64,000 nt of DNA, taken from the NCBI GenBank assembly GCA_964344565.1, contig CAYFNT010000002.1, positions 221,653 through 285,652 on the forward strand. The letters are read 5' to 3'. The notes under the pieces are model-generated. The model searched no databases. It had not been told where the DNA came from and saw only the letters and a list, made by a program, of their open reading frames with translations. Shown here piece by piece: positions 17,719 through 24,949 of this stretch (within the stretch, counting starts at the first letter, position 1; every line of letters starts with the position of its first letter). Source of the stretch: JACNKJ01 sp964344565 (GTDB taxonomy: Bacteria > Krumholzibacteriota > Krumholzibacteriia > JACNKJ01). Position numbers and translations under genes: made by a program.

Positions 17719-20125
17719 AATCGCCAAACGCTATCGGACTGCCTGCCTGATCGTTTTCTCTTTCGCCTACCTGCCCTGCGATGTTCATGAAGCGGCCTCC
17801 CGCACCGTCTATACGCCGAATGGATCCGAAGTTCTCTGCACCTGGGAGTTTGCCGAGGCGTCGGACGAAGAATTGTCCCACTGGTATTCGATCATCGAAG
17901 ACTACATCGCCGAGGAGAATCTGGACGCCGAAATCGTCGACTCCGCAAGCAGGAGGTACAACTGCCATGCCTATGCCTGGCACATGACCGAGGGAGGGGG
18001 AGAGATTTGGATTGGGGCTTTCGGATCCGGGACGGAGTGTCCAACGGAAGAGGAAGCCCAGTGGGTTGAGGATATCTACTGGACCGATGGATCCTACTAC
18101 GAAGTTTCGGGGCTAAATCCCAGTGATGTCACCGCCTCTCATGCTTCGAAGGTGAACTGGCCTCTGCCCTACAACGACGGCGGGAACCATTCAGCCGTCA
18201 CCACCGATGAGGCTGGATACTTCATTTCGAAGTGGGGGCCTTATCCCCTGGTCGAACACTGGTGGAGCGATTGTCCCTACAACAGCAGTTTGCTGCGATT
18301 CTATCAGCGCTATGATCCGAATCTCGCGGTGGGCTTCGAAGGCGCCTGGGCCTTCCACGATGAGCTAGACCAACTCAAAGTGGCCTGGGTCAGCGATTCT
18401 GAACGCGGAAGCAAGGCTTTTGAAATCTACGGCGGGAATGAGCCCCACGCCCTGCTCAAAACCGTCGCGGCCAGTGGACATCCGCACCTTCCACACTACT
18501 ACGAAACAGCGGTCGAGTCAGCGGAGTCATCATTTCAGGTTCTCGAGGTCGATGAAGGTGATCGTCGGCAAAACGGAACCCGAATCTTCCCTATGGGACC
18601 TCCTCCGAGACATCTGGATGATCTCCGAAATCTGAATGACTGGGTCGCCCGCGGGTGGCCACGAGATGCAAAGCCGCCAAGGCCGGAGAGCACCGGGTCG
18701 GGATCTTCCCGCGAGGAACTCGTCGACTTCATTTTCTACAGCCCCCGCCAGGACTTCCTGACGGCATCGGCGCCCTTGGAGGCGAAGTTCCTCGAAGCCT
18801 TTTCCAGCACCAGCTGCTTCGTTCTGGGGGAGGACAGCAGCCCATGGAGTTGTCGGGCGGTGGCGGAGCACTTCCATCAGTTGGCGCTGAACGAAGGGCT
18901 GGGTCGTCGTCCCTTCCTCGTGATTCTTGGCGAGGCGAATGAGGACTATGGTTCCGATGAGAATGTCGTTGGCACCTTCTATTCCCCTGACTCGACGGGG
19001 TCCTGCCGATGGAGCGACTGTGCTTCCGATACGAAGATCTTCGACTTCGACGAGGATGGACTACCCGACATGCCCTGGAGCAGGGTTCCGGTCTCGACCT
19101 TGGCCGAACTCGAGTTTTGCGTTCAGACGGCCGAGGACTATTGCGAGGGCTTGTTTCTTTCGAATCCGCGTTGCCTGATTCTCGATGGCGATCTGAACAT
19201 GCATTGCGAAGCATTGACCCAACCCCGAGCCGCTCTCGAGAATATCGCGCAGATGTTCCAGGTGGCGGGTATCCCCGTCACCCTATTGCACGATAGCGAG
19301 TTCGAGAGCTGCTCGGATTTCCAGGTGCGACTGGATGCCGGAGTGGAGGCGATAGAGAGCGGCATCGGCGAAATGATCGGCATCGGTCGAACGACCAATC
19401 GATCCGTTTTGCCGGGTTACTTCTTCCAGAAGGTCTACGAGCCGGTTTTCACCATGAATCTGTTGCCGACACCCCAGAGGATTCTTGTGGAGTTCCCCGG
19501 CTGTGGCCTGGGGGACGCAGATCGCAGCAATCCCAACTACTATCCGAGCATCATGAAGATGTTCCTCACCGCCGATCCACAAAACGGCTGTAGCGCCGTC
19601 GCCTGGCTGGCGCACATGCGCGGGGGATATCAGAGCGAACACCTGGTCTTCGCGCAGCGCTACTTCGAGAATCGTCTGTCGGGGGAATACCGATTCGTCC
19701 AGGAGGCATATCTCGCAACGATTCGGGAACTGGGTCAGGATGGACCCGAGCTTCTGGACTATCTTCAGGGAGCCGGTTCCTTCGGCTGGCCCATGAGAAT
19801 CGGAGCCAGGCCCATCGCGGTTCCCGATGATGGCCTCCGGGGATCATCTCGGGCAAAACTTCAGGTGTTTCCGAACCCCGCCAATCCGAAGCTGACATTT
19901 CGCCTGACGCTCCCCGAGGCCGGGTACCCACGTATCCGAATCTTCGATGTAGGCGGAAGAAAGGTCGCCGAACTCGGGTCGGCTGACAGGCGGCCTGCCG
20001 GGGTCCACGACATTGTGTGGGCCGGCCACGACGACTTGGGGCGCGCCCTGGCATCCGGCCTCTACTTCGCCCGCCTCGAGGTCGGAGAACACACCGCCTC
20101 TCGGTCGGTCATCTTGCTCAAGTAG
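17711..20125 (+). CDS. secreted protein with Cys-His peptidase-like and C25-like domains and a sorting tail
   Basis: The protein is 804 residues. After a signal peptide, residues about 30-200 hold Y-N-C-H-A-Y-A-W followed by N-H-S-A-V and S-K-W-G-P-Y-P-L. This is the Cys-His layout of NlpC/CHAP-like amidase folds. Residues about 340-690 resemble the gingipain (peptidase C25) core: P-F-L-V-I-L-G-E-A, then D-E-D-G-L-P-D-M-P-W-S-R-V-P-V and a final A-V-A-W-L-A-H-M-R-G-G-Y. The usual G-H-G catalytic His motif is not evident, so this domain may be inactive. The end is an FlgD-like sorting domain (F-P-N-P-A-N-P to I-L-L-K). Domain calls are by pattern only. Confidence 0.7.
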   Translation: MNEIAKRYRTACLIVFSFAYLPCDVHEAASRTVYTPNGSEVLCTWEFAEASDEELSHWYSIIEDYIAEENLDAEIVDSASRRYNCHAYAWHMTEGGGEIWIGAFGSGTECPTEEEAQWVEDIYWTDGSYYEVSGLNPSDVTASHASKVNWPLPYNDGGNHSAVTTDEAGYFISKWGPYPLVEHWWSDCPYNSSLLRFYQRYDPNLAVGFEGAWAFHDELDQLKVAWVSDSERGSKAFEIYGGNEPHALLKTVAASGHPHLPHYYETAVESAESSFQVLEVDEGDRRQNGTRIFPMGPPPRHLDDLRNLNDWVARGWPRDAKPPRPESTGSGSSREELVDFIFYSPRQDFLTASAPLEAKFLEAFSSTSCFVLGEDSSPWSCRAVAEHFHQLALNEGLGRRPFLVILGEANEDYGSDENVVGTFYSPDSTGSCRWSDCASDTKIFDFDEDGLPDMPWSRVPVSTLAELEFCVQTAEDYCEGLFLSNPRCLILDGDLNMHCEALTQPRAALENIAQMFQVAGIPVTLLHDSEFESCSDFQVRLDAGVEAIESGIGEMIGIGRTTNRSVLPGYFFQKVYEPVFTMNLLPTPQRILVEFPGCGLGDADRSNPNYYPSIMKMFLTADPQNGCSAVAWLAHMRGGYQSEHLVFAQRYFENRLSGEYRFVQEAYLATIRELGQDGPELLDYLQGAGSFGWPMRIGARPIAVPDDGLRGSSRAKLQVFPNPANPKLTFRLTLPEAGYPRIRIFDVGGRKVAELGSADRRPAGVHDIVWAGHDDLGRALASGLYFARLEVGEHTASRSVILLK

Positions 20126-20127
20126 GA

Positions 20128-21117
20128 TCAGAGCTGGTCGAGGGCCTCGAGCAGTTCCCTGGCCGGAAGCGTCTCTTCCGGGCCGGGAAGAATCTTCTTC
20201 CAGGCCACGATTCCATTTTCGTCGACGATGAACACGCCCTTGCGGTGGGCTCGTTCACTACCTCCCACGAAGAGACCCCATCGCCGTGCGACGGCGCTGT
20301 TCATGTCGGACAGCAGATGCGCGCTGATGAAATCATACTCGTCGGCCCAGGCCCGATGGGTGTAGGGGTTGTCGCGGTTGATGGCCAGCACCACGGCGCC
20401 CCGCTTCTCGAATTCCTCGCGATGTCGGGCCAGGTCATGGAGCAGGTCCGTGCAGGACGGGTTGAAGTCGTAGCGGTAGAACACCAGCACGACCTTCTTG
20501 CCGGCGTACTCGGCCAGGGTCATGGGATTCAGTCGGGAGTCCATCACCTCGAAGTCCGGCGCGGGGTCGCCCACCTTCGGCGGCGGACCGACGGGCGGCT
20601 CCTCCACCTCGTCGACGGGACCGCGCCACTCTCCCGGCTCGGGCGGTGGCCCGTCCAGTAGTTCGGGAAGATCCAGGAGCAGCTTGTTGATGTCGAACTT
20701 GGCCGGCTGAAGGGTGATGTCGTGGCTGAAGCGAACCACGTTCTCGCCGTCGAGCACGAAGAAGGCGCGCTTGTTCACCCTCTGGGCGCCACGCGGGATG
20801 AAGGTACCCCAACTTCTGGCGACGCTGTTGTCCAGGTCGGAGTAGAGGAAGTAGTTCTCCAGGCCGAGTATCTCGACGAAGTTCCGGCTGGCGTAGATCG
20901 ACTCCCGACTGATGCCCAGGAAGTGCTTGATGCCCTCGCGCACCATGTCGGGGGCGACGGCGTCCATGCCGGGCATCTTGCTGCCGCAATAGAACGAGAA
21001 AACCGTCGGGAAGAAGAAGATGGCCTTGGGGCCGGACAGCTCGTGGAGCCGCACCTGTTCGCCGAGGTGATTCTGAAGCGTGAAGTCGGGAGCCGCGTGT
21101 CCGATGGGAAGAATCAT
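20128..21117 (-). CDS. double-domain peroxiredoxin (AhpC/TSA fusion)
   Basis: The protein is 329 residues, starting at ATG 21117 with GGAGGT at three bases. It has two complete thioredoxin-fold peroxiredoxin domains in one chain, separated by a Pro/Glu-rich linker near residues 155-175. Domain 1 has P-T-V-F-S-F-Y-C with Cys44 and fits P-x3-S/T-x2-C. Domain 2 has R-Y-D-F-N-P-S-C with Cys222, where the usual Pro is Arg and the usual Thr is Asn. It probably reduces peroxides in the cytosol, since no signal peptide is seen. It ends two bases from the stop of the convergent protease-like gene. Confidence 0.85.
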   Translation of the reverse strand: MILPIGHAAPDFTLQNHLGEQVRLHELSGPKAIFFFPTVFSFYCGSKMPGMDAVAPDMVREGIKHFLGISRESIYASRNFVEILGLENYFLYSDLDNSVARSWGTFIPRGAQRVNKRAFFVLDGENVVRFSHDITLQPAKFDINKLLLDLPELLDGPPPEPGEWRGPVDEVEEPPVGPPPKVGDPAPDFEVMDSRLNPMTLAEYAGKKVVLVFYRYDFNPSCTDLLHDLARHREEFEKRGAVVLAINRDNPYTHRAWADEYDFISAHLLSDMNSAVARRWGLFVGGSERAHRKGVFIVDENGIVAWKKILPGPEETLPARELLEALDQL

Positions 21118-21194
21118 GAAACCTCCAACTGTCAGCGGCAGGCTGCCAGCATGAACAGGTTAGGGCCTTGATATTCAAGCGTCAACCGCTGCGC

Positions 21195-21223
21195 TTGAGC
21201 GATCTTCCCTCCCCTGCTAGCCT
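21195..21223 (+). promoter_or_regulatory. sigma70-type promoter of pabB, probably leaderless
   Basis: TTGAGC (21195-21200) and TAGCCT (21218-21223) are spaced by 17 bases. The ATG follows six bases after the -10 box. Confidence 0.5.
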
Positions 21224-21229
21224 GCCGGC

Positions 21230-22702
21230 ATGAGCGATTTCTTTCCGCAGCCCGCAAACGATCGCGGAGCCTTGGCACGAGTACCCCTCGCCCAGTGGCT
21301 CCCCCCCGAGGACATGCTCGCGGCCCTCGGCGGCGGCAGCGCCTTTCTCCTGGAGAGCGCGGGGGAATCGCGATCCTTCGCGCGATGGTCGCTCCTGGGA
21401 ACCCACCCCGTGGCGCGCTTTCTCAGCCGCGCTGGGACGAATCGCTTCCACTGGATCAGCCGCGGGCAAAGCTGGACCTGGGATGAATCGCCCCTGGACG
21501 CACTTCGCCGCGCCATGGCGACCTTCCCGACGCCGAAGCCGCTGGACGGCCTGCCCTTCGCCGGCGGCGCGGTGGGCGTGCTGTCCTACGAACTCGGACG
21601 CATGTTGCTGCCCGTGCCTCCCAGGGCCCGTGACGACCTCGACCTGCCGGAATTGTCCTTCTACTTCTTCGACCGCTGCCTGCTGTTCGACCGATCCGAA
21701 GGACAGGCCTGGTCCCTGGCCTACGCTCGGGGGGCGAGCGAGAACGAGGCGGAGAAGGAGGCGACGATCAAGGCGAAGCTGCTCGCGGAATCGGTGGCGG
21801 ACATCACGGCGATCGAAACGGAAGAGCCGAAGGGAAGCGGCGAGACCCTCGAGTTGCACGCCATGCTGGGTGCCGACGAGTATCGCGCCAGGGTGGATCG
21901 CTGCATTCGCGAGATCCACGAAGGCGAGGCCTACGAACTCTGCCTGACCGGTCGTTTCGAAGCGGAGTACTCCGGCGATCCCTTGAAGCTCTATCGCGAA
22001 CTTCGTCGCGGAAACCCCGCGCCCTATGCGGGCATGCTTCGATATCCCGAGGCGAGCCTGATCAGCTCGAGCCCCGAGCGCTTTCTCAAGGTCGATGCGC
22101 GGGGAGAGGTCGAGGCGCGCCCCATCAAGGGCACGAGGCCGAGGGGCCGGAGCCCGGTGGAGGACGCGGCCCTCAGGTCCGAACTCGAAAAGAGCCGGAA
22201 GGACCGCGCGGAGAACACCATGATCGTCGACCTGCTACGCAACGATCTCACCCGGGTCTGCGAAATCGGAAGCGTGGAAGTACCGCAACTCTGCGCCATC
22301 GAGGACTATCCCACGGTCTTCCAGATGGTATCGACCATCAGAGGACGCCTCGCCGAAGGCCGCGACCGTTTCGACCTGCTGGCCTCGGCCTTTCCGGGCG
22401 GGTCCATGACCGGCGCGCCGAAGATCGCCGCCATGAAGATCCTGGAAGAGATGGAACCCTGCGTTCGGGGTTACTATTCCGGCGCCATGGGATATCTCGG
22501 CTTCGACGGCGCCATGGATCTTTCCATGGTGATCCGCGCCGTGCAGCTTGTGGGCAAGCGCGCCCTCGTGGGCGCCGGAGGCGCGGTGGTGGCGGCCAGC
22601 GAGGCCGAGGCCGAGTGGCGCGAAGCCCTGACCAAGGCGCGCAGCCCCCTGCAGGCACTCGCCAGGGCGCAGGGCCTGAAACTGGGAGATGAGTGGCAAT
22701 GA
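21230..22702 (+). CDS. pabB: aminodeoxychorismate synthase component I
   Basis: The protein is 490 residues of the chorismate-binding family. P-I-K-G-T-R-P-R-G carries Lys300, which marks PabB; anthranilate synthase TrpE has P-I-A-G-T. Further family blocks are E-N-T-M-I-V-D-L-L-R-N-D-L, F-P-G-G-S-M-T-G-A-P-K and R-G-Y-Y-S-G-A-M-G-Y. It makes 4-amino-4-deoxychorismate for folate synthesis, with ammonia from a PabA glutaminase that is not in this window. It stands alone and appears to be transcribed from the promoter at 21195. Confidence 0.93.
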   Translation: MSDFFPQPANDRGALARVPLAQWLPPEDMLAALGGGSAFLLESAGESRSFARWSLLGTHPVARFLSRAGTNRFHWISRGQSWTWDESPLDALRRAMATFPTPKPLDGLPFAGGAVGVLSYELGRMLLPVPPRARDDLDLPELSFYFFDRCLLFDRSEGQAWSLAYARGASENEAEKEATIKAKLLAESVADITAIETEEPKGSGETLELHAMLGADEYRARVDRCIREIHEGEAYELCLTGRFEAEYSGDPLKLYRELRRGNPAPYAGMLRYPEASLISSSPERFLKVDARGEVEARPIKGTRPRGRSPVEDAALRSELEKSRKDRAENTMIVDLLRNDLTRVCEIGSVEVPQLCAIEDYPTVFQMVSTIRGRLAEGRDRFDLLASAFPGGSMTGAPKIAAMKILEEMEPCVRGYYSGAMGYLGFDGAMDLSMVIRAVQLVGKRALVGAGGAVVAASEAEAEWREALTKARSPLQALARAQGLKLGDEWQ

Positions 22703-22722
22703 TCCACTCAGCGGGCAGCGCT

Positions 22723-22747
22723 AAAAAAGAGGGCCCTTGGCGGGCCC
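22723..22747 (-). terminator. rho-independent terminator of the candidate ncRNA
   Basis: Read on the minus strand, GGGCCC-GCCAA-GGGCCC is followed by TCTTTTTT. The U-run lies on the minus side only, so it terminates leftward transcription. No leftward protein gene precedes it. Confidence 0.8.
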
Positions 22748-22888
22748 AGAAGACGATCGTGCGCCAGATGAGTGCATCCACTTGTAAGCGGCGGCGACGA
22801 TGAGTCTTCGAATGTCCCTCCGCCGGCGAGCGTCCACAGGCACTCAGAGCGGGGTGTGATTCCCCGACAAAGCCGTTCGGTCGGGACA
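22723..22888 (-). ncRNA. candidate structured non-coding RNA (about 165 nt)
   Basis: On the minus strand a promoter with -35 TGTCCA and -10 TATACT (17-base spacing) is followed after about 165 bases by a strong terminator. In between, no credible protein is encoded but stable helices form. CCCGAC pairs with GTCGGG near the 5' end. GAGTG pairs with CGCTC. Near the 3' end GAAGAC-TC-ATCGT-CGCC pairs with GGCG-C-ACGAT-C-GTCTTC, about 15 bp with small bulges, enclosing CCGCT-TACA-AGTGG. It lacks the SRP Alu/GGAA hairpin, tmRNA and RNase P cores. A 6S-like role is possible in size but not shown by the fold. Confidence 0.6.
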
Positions 22889-22893
22889 CTGTT

Positions 22894-22922
22894 AGTATAG
22901 CAAAGCACGGGCCGCGTGGACA
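22894..22922 (-). promoter_or_regulatory. promoter of the candidate ncRNA
   Basis: On the minus strand, TGTCCA (22922-22917), a 17-base spacer and TATACT (22899-22894). It points away from the rightward gene that starts at 22959. Confidence 0.6.
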
Positions 22923-22958
22923 GCGATCGATGTGGCGACGCGAAAGAGAGATCTCGAG

Positions 22959-24344
22959 ATGGCCGGACGAATGTGCATGCTCTTGATTTGCTTTCTTCTG
23001 TCTATTCCCACAGCAATCAACGGTCAAACGGAGGGACTGCGTTGGCACGTTCTCCACGGCCTCGCGCCGACCTTGCCGGAAGATCCAGGTGACGCCTTTC
23101 TTGCCGCCTACGAGACCAGTCCGCGTCTTTCGGCGTCATGGGGGGAGCGCGAATCCCTGTACCTGTTTCTCATGTCGCCCGAGGAAGAGTTAGAAGGCCT
23201 GACCCTTACTTCGAGAACCTTCGTTCATCAGGCCGGCGAGGTCATGGACTCATCCAGTCTGAGCCTGCATTGGTGCGACGGGCAGGGCCGAGCCTGGGCC
23301 GACGCGAGCTGGCCCGTGGCCATGCAGAAAGAGGAAGGCCTGTGGATTCGCCTGGATTGGCGCGTTCCCGTGGATGCCGAACCCGGCGCCTACTTCGGCG
23401 GAGTCAGTTTGAGGAGCGATGGGAAATCATGGGACATTCCCTTCGAACTTCAGGTCTGGGAATTCGACCTGCCGCTGTCGCCGCCGCTCGCGAGGCGAAG
23501 CTCCGGCGATGGGCCGAGTCTGGCGGACCTCATCGGCGAAAGCTCCATGCCCTACGCGGCTCGGGCCGACAGCGTGTCCCGGGGCGATCTGCCGGGCCCG
23601 GGCGGCGGCGCGCTATCGGTGCGCATGCTTCCTCTTTGCGCCTGGCGAGTCGGTCTGCGGGAGCTGATCCTTGCCGAGGGTGACGAATCCTTCGAGAGAC
23701 ACTTCACCGAAGGCCTCGAGGACCTGTCCTACTACTCGCTTCTGCTCGACGACGCTTCCCTGCTCGCCGAGAGAATCGCGACGCTGCTTCCGGTGCGCGG
23801 TCTCGTCGACTGGAGCCAGGATCCCGCCAAGATTCTGCATTGGCGGCTGGCTGCCGGCTCCTATCTCGCCGGCGAGGAGGACATCGCCCTTCACCTCGTG
23901 CGCGAGATGGAAGCCCTGCGCGACGGCGTCCGAAGCGAATCGCGATCGCTCTTCGACGAGGAAGGACCGGCCTGGGGATGGAAGGGCGCGGCCTCCATGG
24001 ACGTGCTCGACAACGGCGCCCTCGTGCTTCATCTGGACGGGGAGCGATCCTCGGCGCGTTTCAAGCCGCGCCATCGCGACTGGCGCCGCGACGGCTTCCT
24101 CGAACTCGACTTGGAGCTGAGGGAGGGCCCCGATGCGGAACTGACGCTCGTCCTCGAGCAGGCCGGATTCCGGAAGGTTCGGTGGGACTACCGAATCCAC
24201 CTTCGCACCGGCCAGAGGCGCAGGATCGCCCTTCCCCTGCCCCGAGCCGAATTGGATCTCGGCAAGATCCATCAGTTGGAACTCAGGCTCGCGGATAAGG
24301 CGGAGATTTGCACCCTCGTCATCGGGGACCTGCGCCTGCGCTAG
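22959..24344 (+). CDS. secreted protein with GH123/DUF4091-type N-terminal sandwich
   Basis: The protein is 461 residues with a signal peptide (M-L-L-I-C-F-L-L-S-I-P). Residues about 20-165 follow the N-terminal beta-sandwich pattern of GH123/DUF4091 proteins: R-E-S-L-Y-L-F-L, L-W-I-R-L-D-W-R-V-P-V-D-A-E-P-G-A-Y-F-G, and V-W-E-F-D-L-P. The catalytic barrel of those enzymes does not follow. Instead there is a shorter helical section and a C-terminal beta-rich domain (about 345-461). It is therefore probably a carbohydrate-related binding protein or a divergent form. ATG 22959 is chosen because the alternative GTG at 22932 lacks a site. Confidence 0.6.
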   Translation: MAGRMCMLLICFLLSIPTAINGQTEGLRWHVLHGLAPTLPEDPGDAFLAAYETSPRLSASWGERESLYLFLMSPEEELEGLTLTSRTFVHQAGEVMDSSSLSLHWCDGQGRAWADASWPVAMQKEEGLWIRLDWRVPVDAEPGAYFGGVSLRSDGKSWDIPFELQVWEFDLPLSPPLARRSSGDGPSLADLIGESSMPYAARADSVSRGDLPGPGGGALSVRMLPLCAWRVGLRELILAEGDESFERHFTEGLEDLSYYSLLLDDASLLAERIATLLPVRGLVDWSQDPAKILHWRLAAGSYLAGEEDIALHLVREMEALRDGVRSESRSLFDEEGPAWGWKGAASMDVLDNGALVLHLDGERSSARFKPRHRDWRRDGFLELDLELREGPDAELTLVLEQAGFRKVRWDYRIHLRTGQRRRIALPLPRAELDLGKIHQLELRLADKAEICTLVIGDLRLR

Positions 24345-24949
24345 CCCGGCTTCCTCGCGAGAACCTGAAGGATGCAGGCCCTGCCCATGTGCAGAATCCC
24401 TTCGGACAGATCCCGTTCGAGACTTTCGTGCAGCAGCAGTTCCGCCTGGGGCAGGTCGCGGGGAATCTCGCCGGGATCGTAGAGGAAGTCGGGATTTCTC
24501 GGCCCACCGCTCTCTCGTTCGATCTGCTCATTTCGGAACAACTCCATGGCGAGCAGACCACCGGATTTCAGGGCCGACCAGAGTTTCGAGTGCAGAAGCG
24601 GCCGGTCCACGCTCCCCACATGCAGGAATATCATGACGGCCGCATCGAAGGCGCCGGCCTCGGCTTCGAATTCGAGGGCGTCGGCGAGGACGGTGTCCAC
24701 CCGCACGCCACGAGCTTCGGCCAGTTTGCTCAGCTTGTCCAAGCCTACCGCGGAGCTGTCCACCGCGGTGACCCGGAAACCCCGCTCGGCAAGCCAGATC
24801 TCGTTGCGGCCTTCGCCCGCGCCGAGCGAAAGCACGCGCCCGCCGGGTCGGAATCTGTCGGCAACCTGCCTCAGGAAAACATTGGGATCGGTTCCGTAAA
24901 CGAATTCCTCGGCGGCGAAGCGCTCGTCCCACATGTTTCGTTCGTTCAT
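24341..24949 (-). CDS. class I SAM-dependent methyltransferase
   Basis: The protein is 202 residues. It has motif I as V-L-S-L-G-A-G-E-G-R-N, the acidic end of strand 2 as T-A-V-D-S-S, and D-A-A-V-M-I-F-L-H-V-G in the motif for strand 4. The N-terminus M-W-D-E-R-F-A-A-E-E-F-V-Y-G-T-D-P-N resembles TehB/thiopurine-type methyltransferases. Its ATG overlaps the stop of the symporter gene upstream (ATGA), so the two are co-translated. The substrate is unknown. Confidence 0.85.
   Translation of the reverse strand: MNERNMWDERFAAEEFVYGTDPNVFLRQVADRFRPGGRVLSLGAGEGRNEIWLAERGFRVTAVDSSAVGLDKLSKLAEARGVRVDTVLADALEFEAEAGAFDAAVMIFLHVGSVDRPLLHSKLWSALKSGGLLAMELFRNEQIERESGGPRNPDFLYDPGEIPRDLPQAELLLHESLERDLSEGILHMGRACILQVLARKPG

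Noticed and set aside
20128..20599. Second peroxiredoxin domain as another selenoprotein
   Set aside because: The active-site codon is TGC and no in-frame TGA occurs in the gene.
21230..22702. Annotation as trpE (anthranilate synthase)
   Set aside because: The P-I-K-G-T motif with Lys300 is diagnostic for PabB, and no other tryptophan genes are adjacent.
22723..22888. Assignment of the candidate RNA as SRP RNA, tmRNA or RNase P RNA
   Set aside because: The GGAA-type SRP apical loop with AGCA, the tmRNA tRNA-like ends and the RNase P core motifs are all missing.
22708..22908. 66-codon minus-strand frame in the candidate ncRNA region
   Set aside because: No ribosome site, unusual composition, and the frame runs through the terminator hairpin. 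The structured-RNA reading explains the region better.
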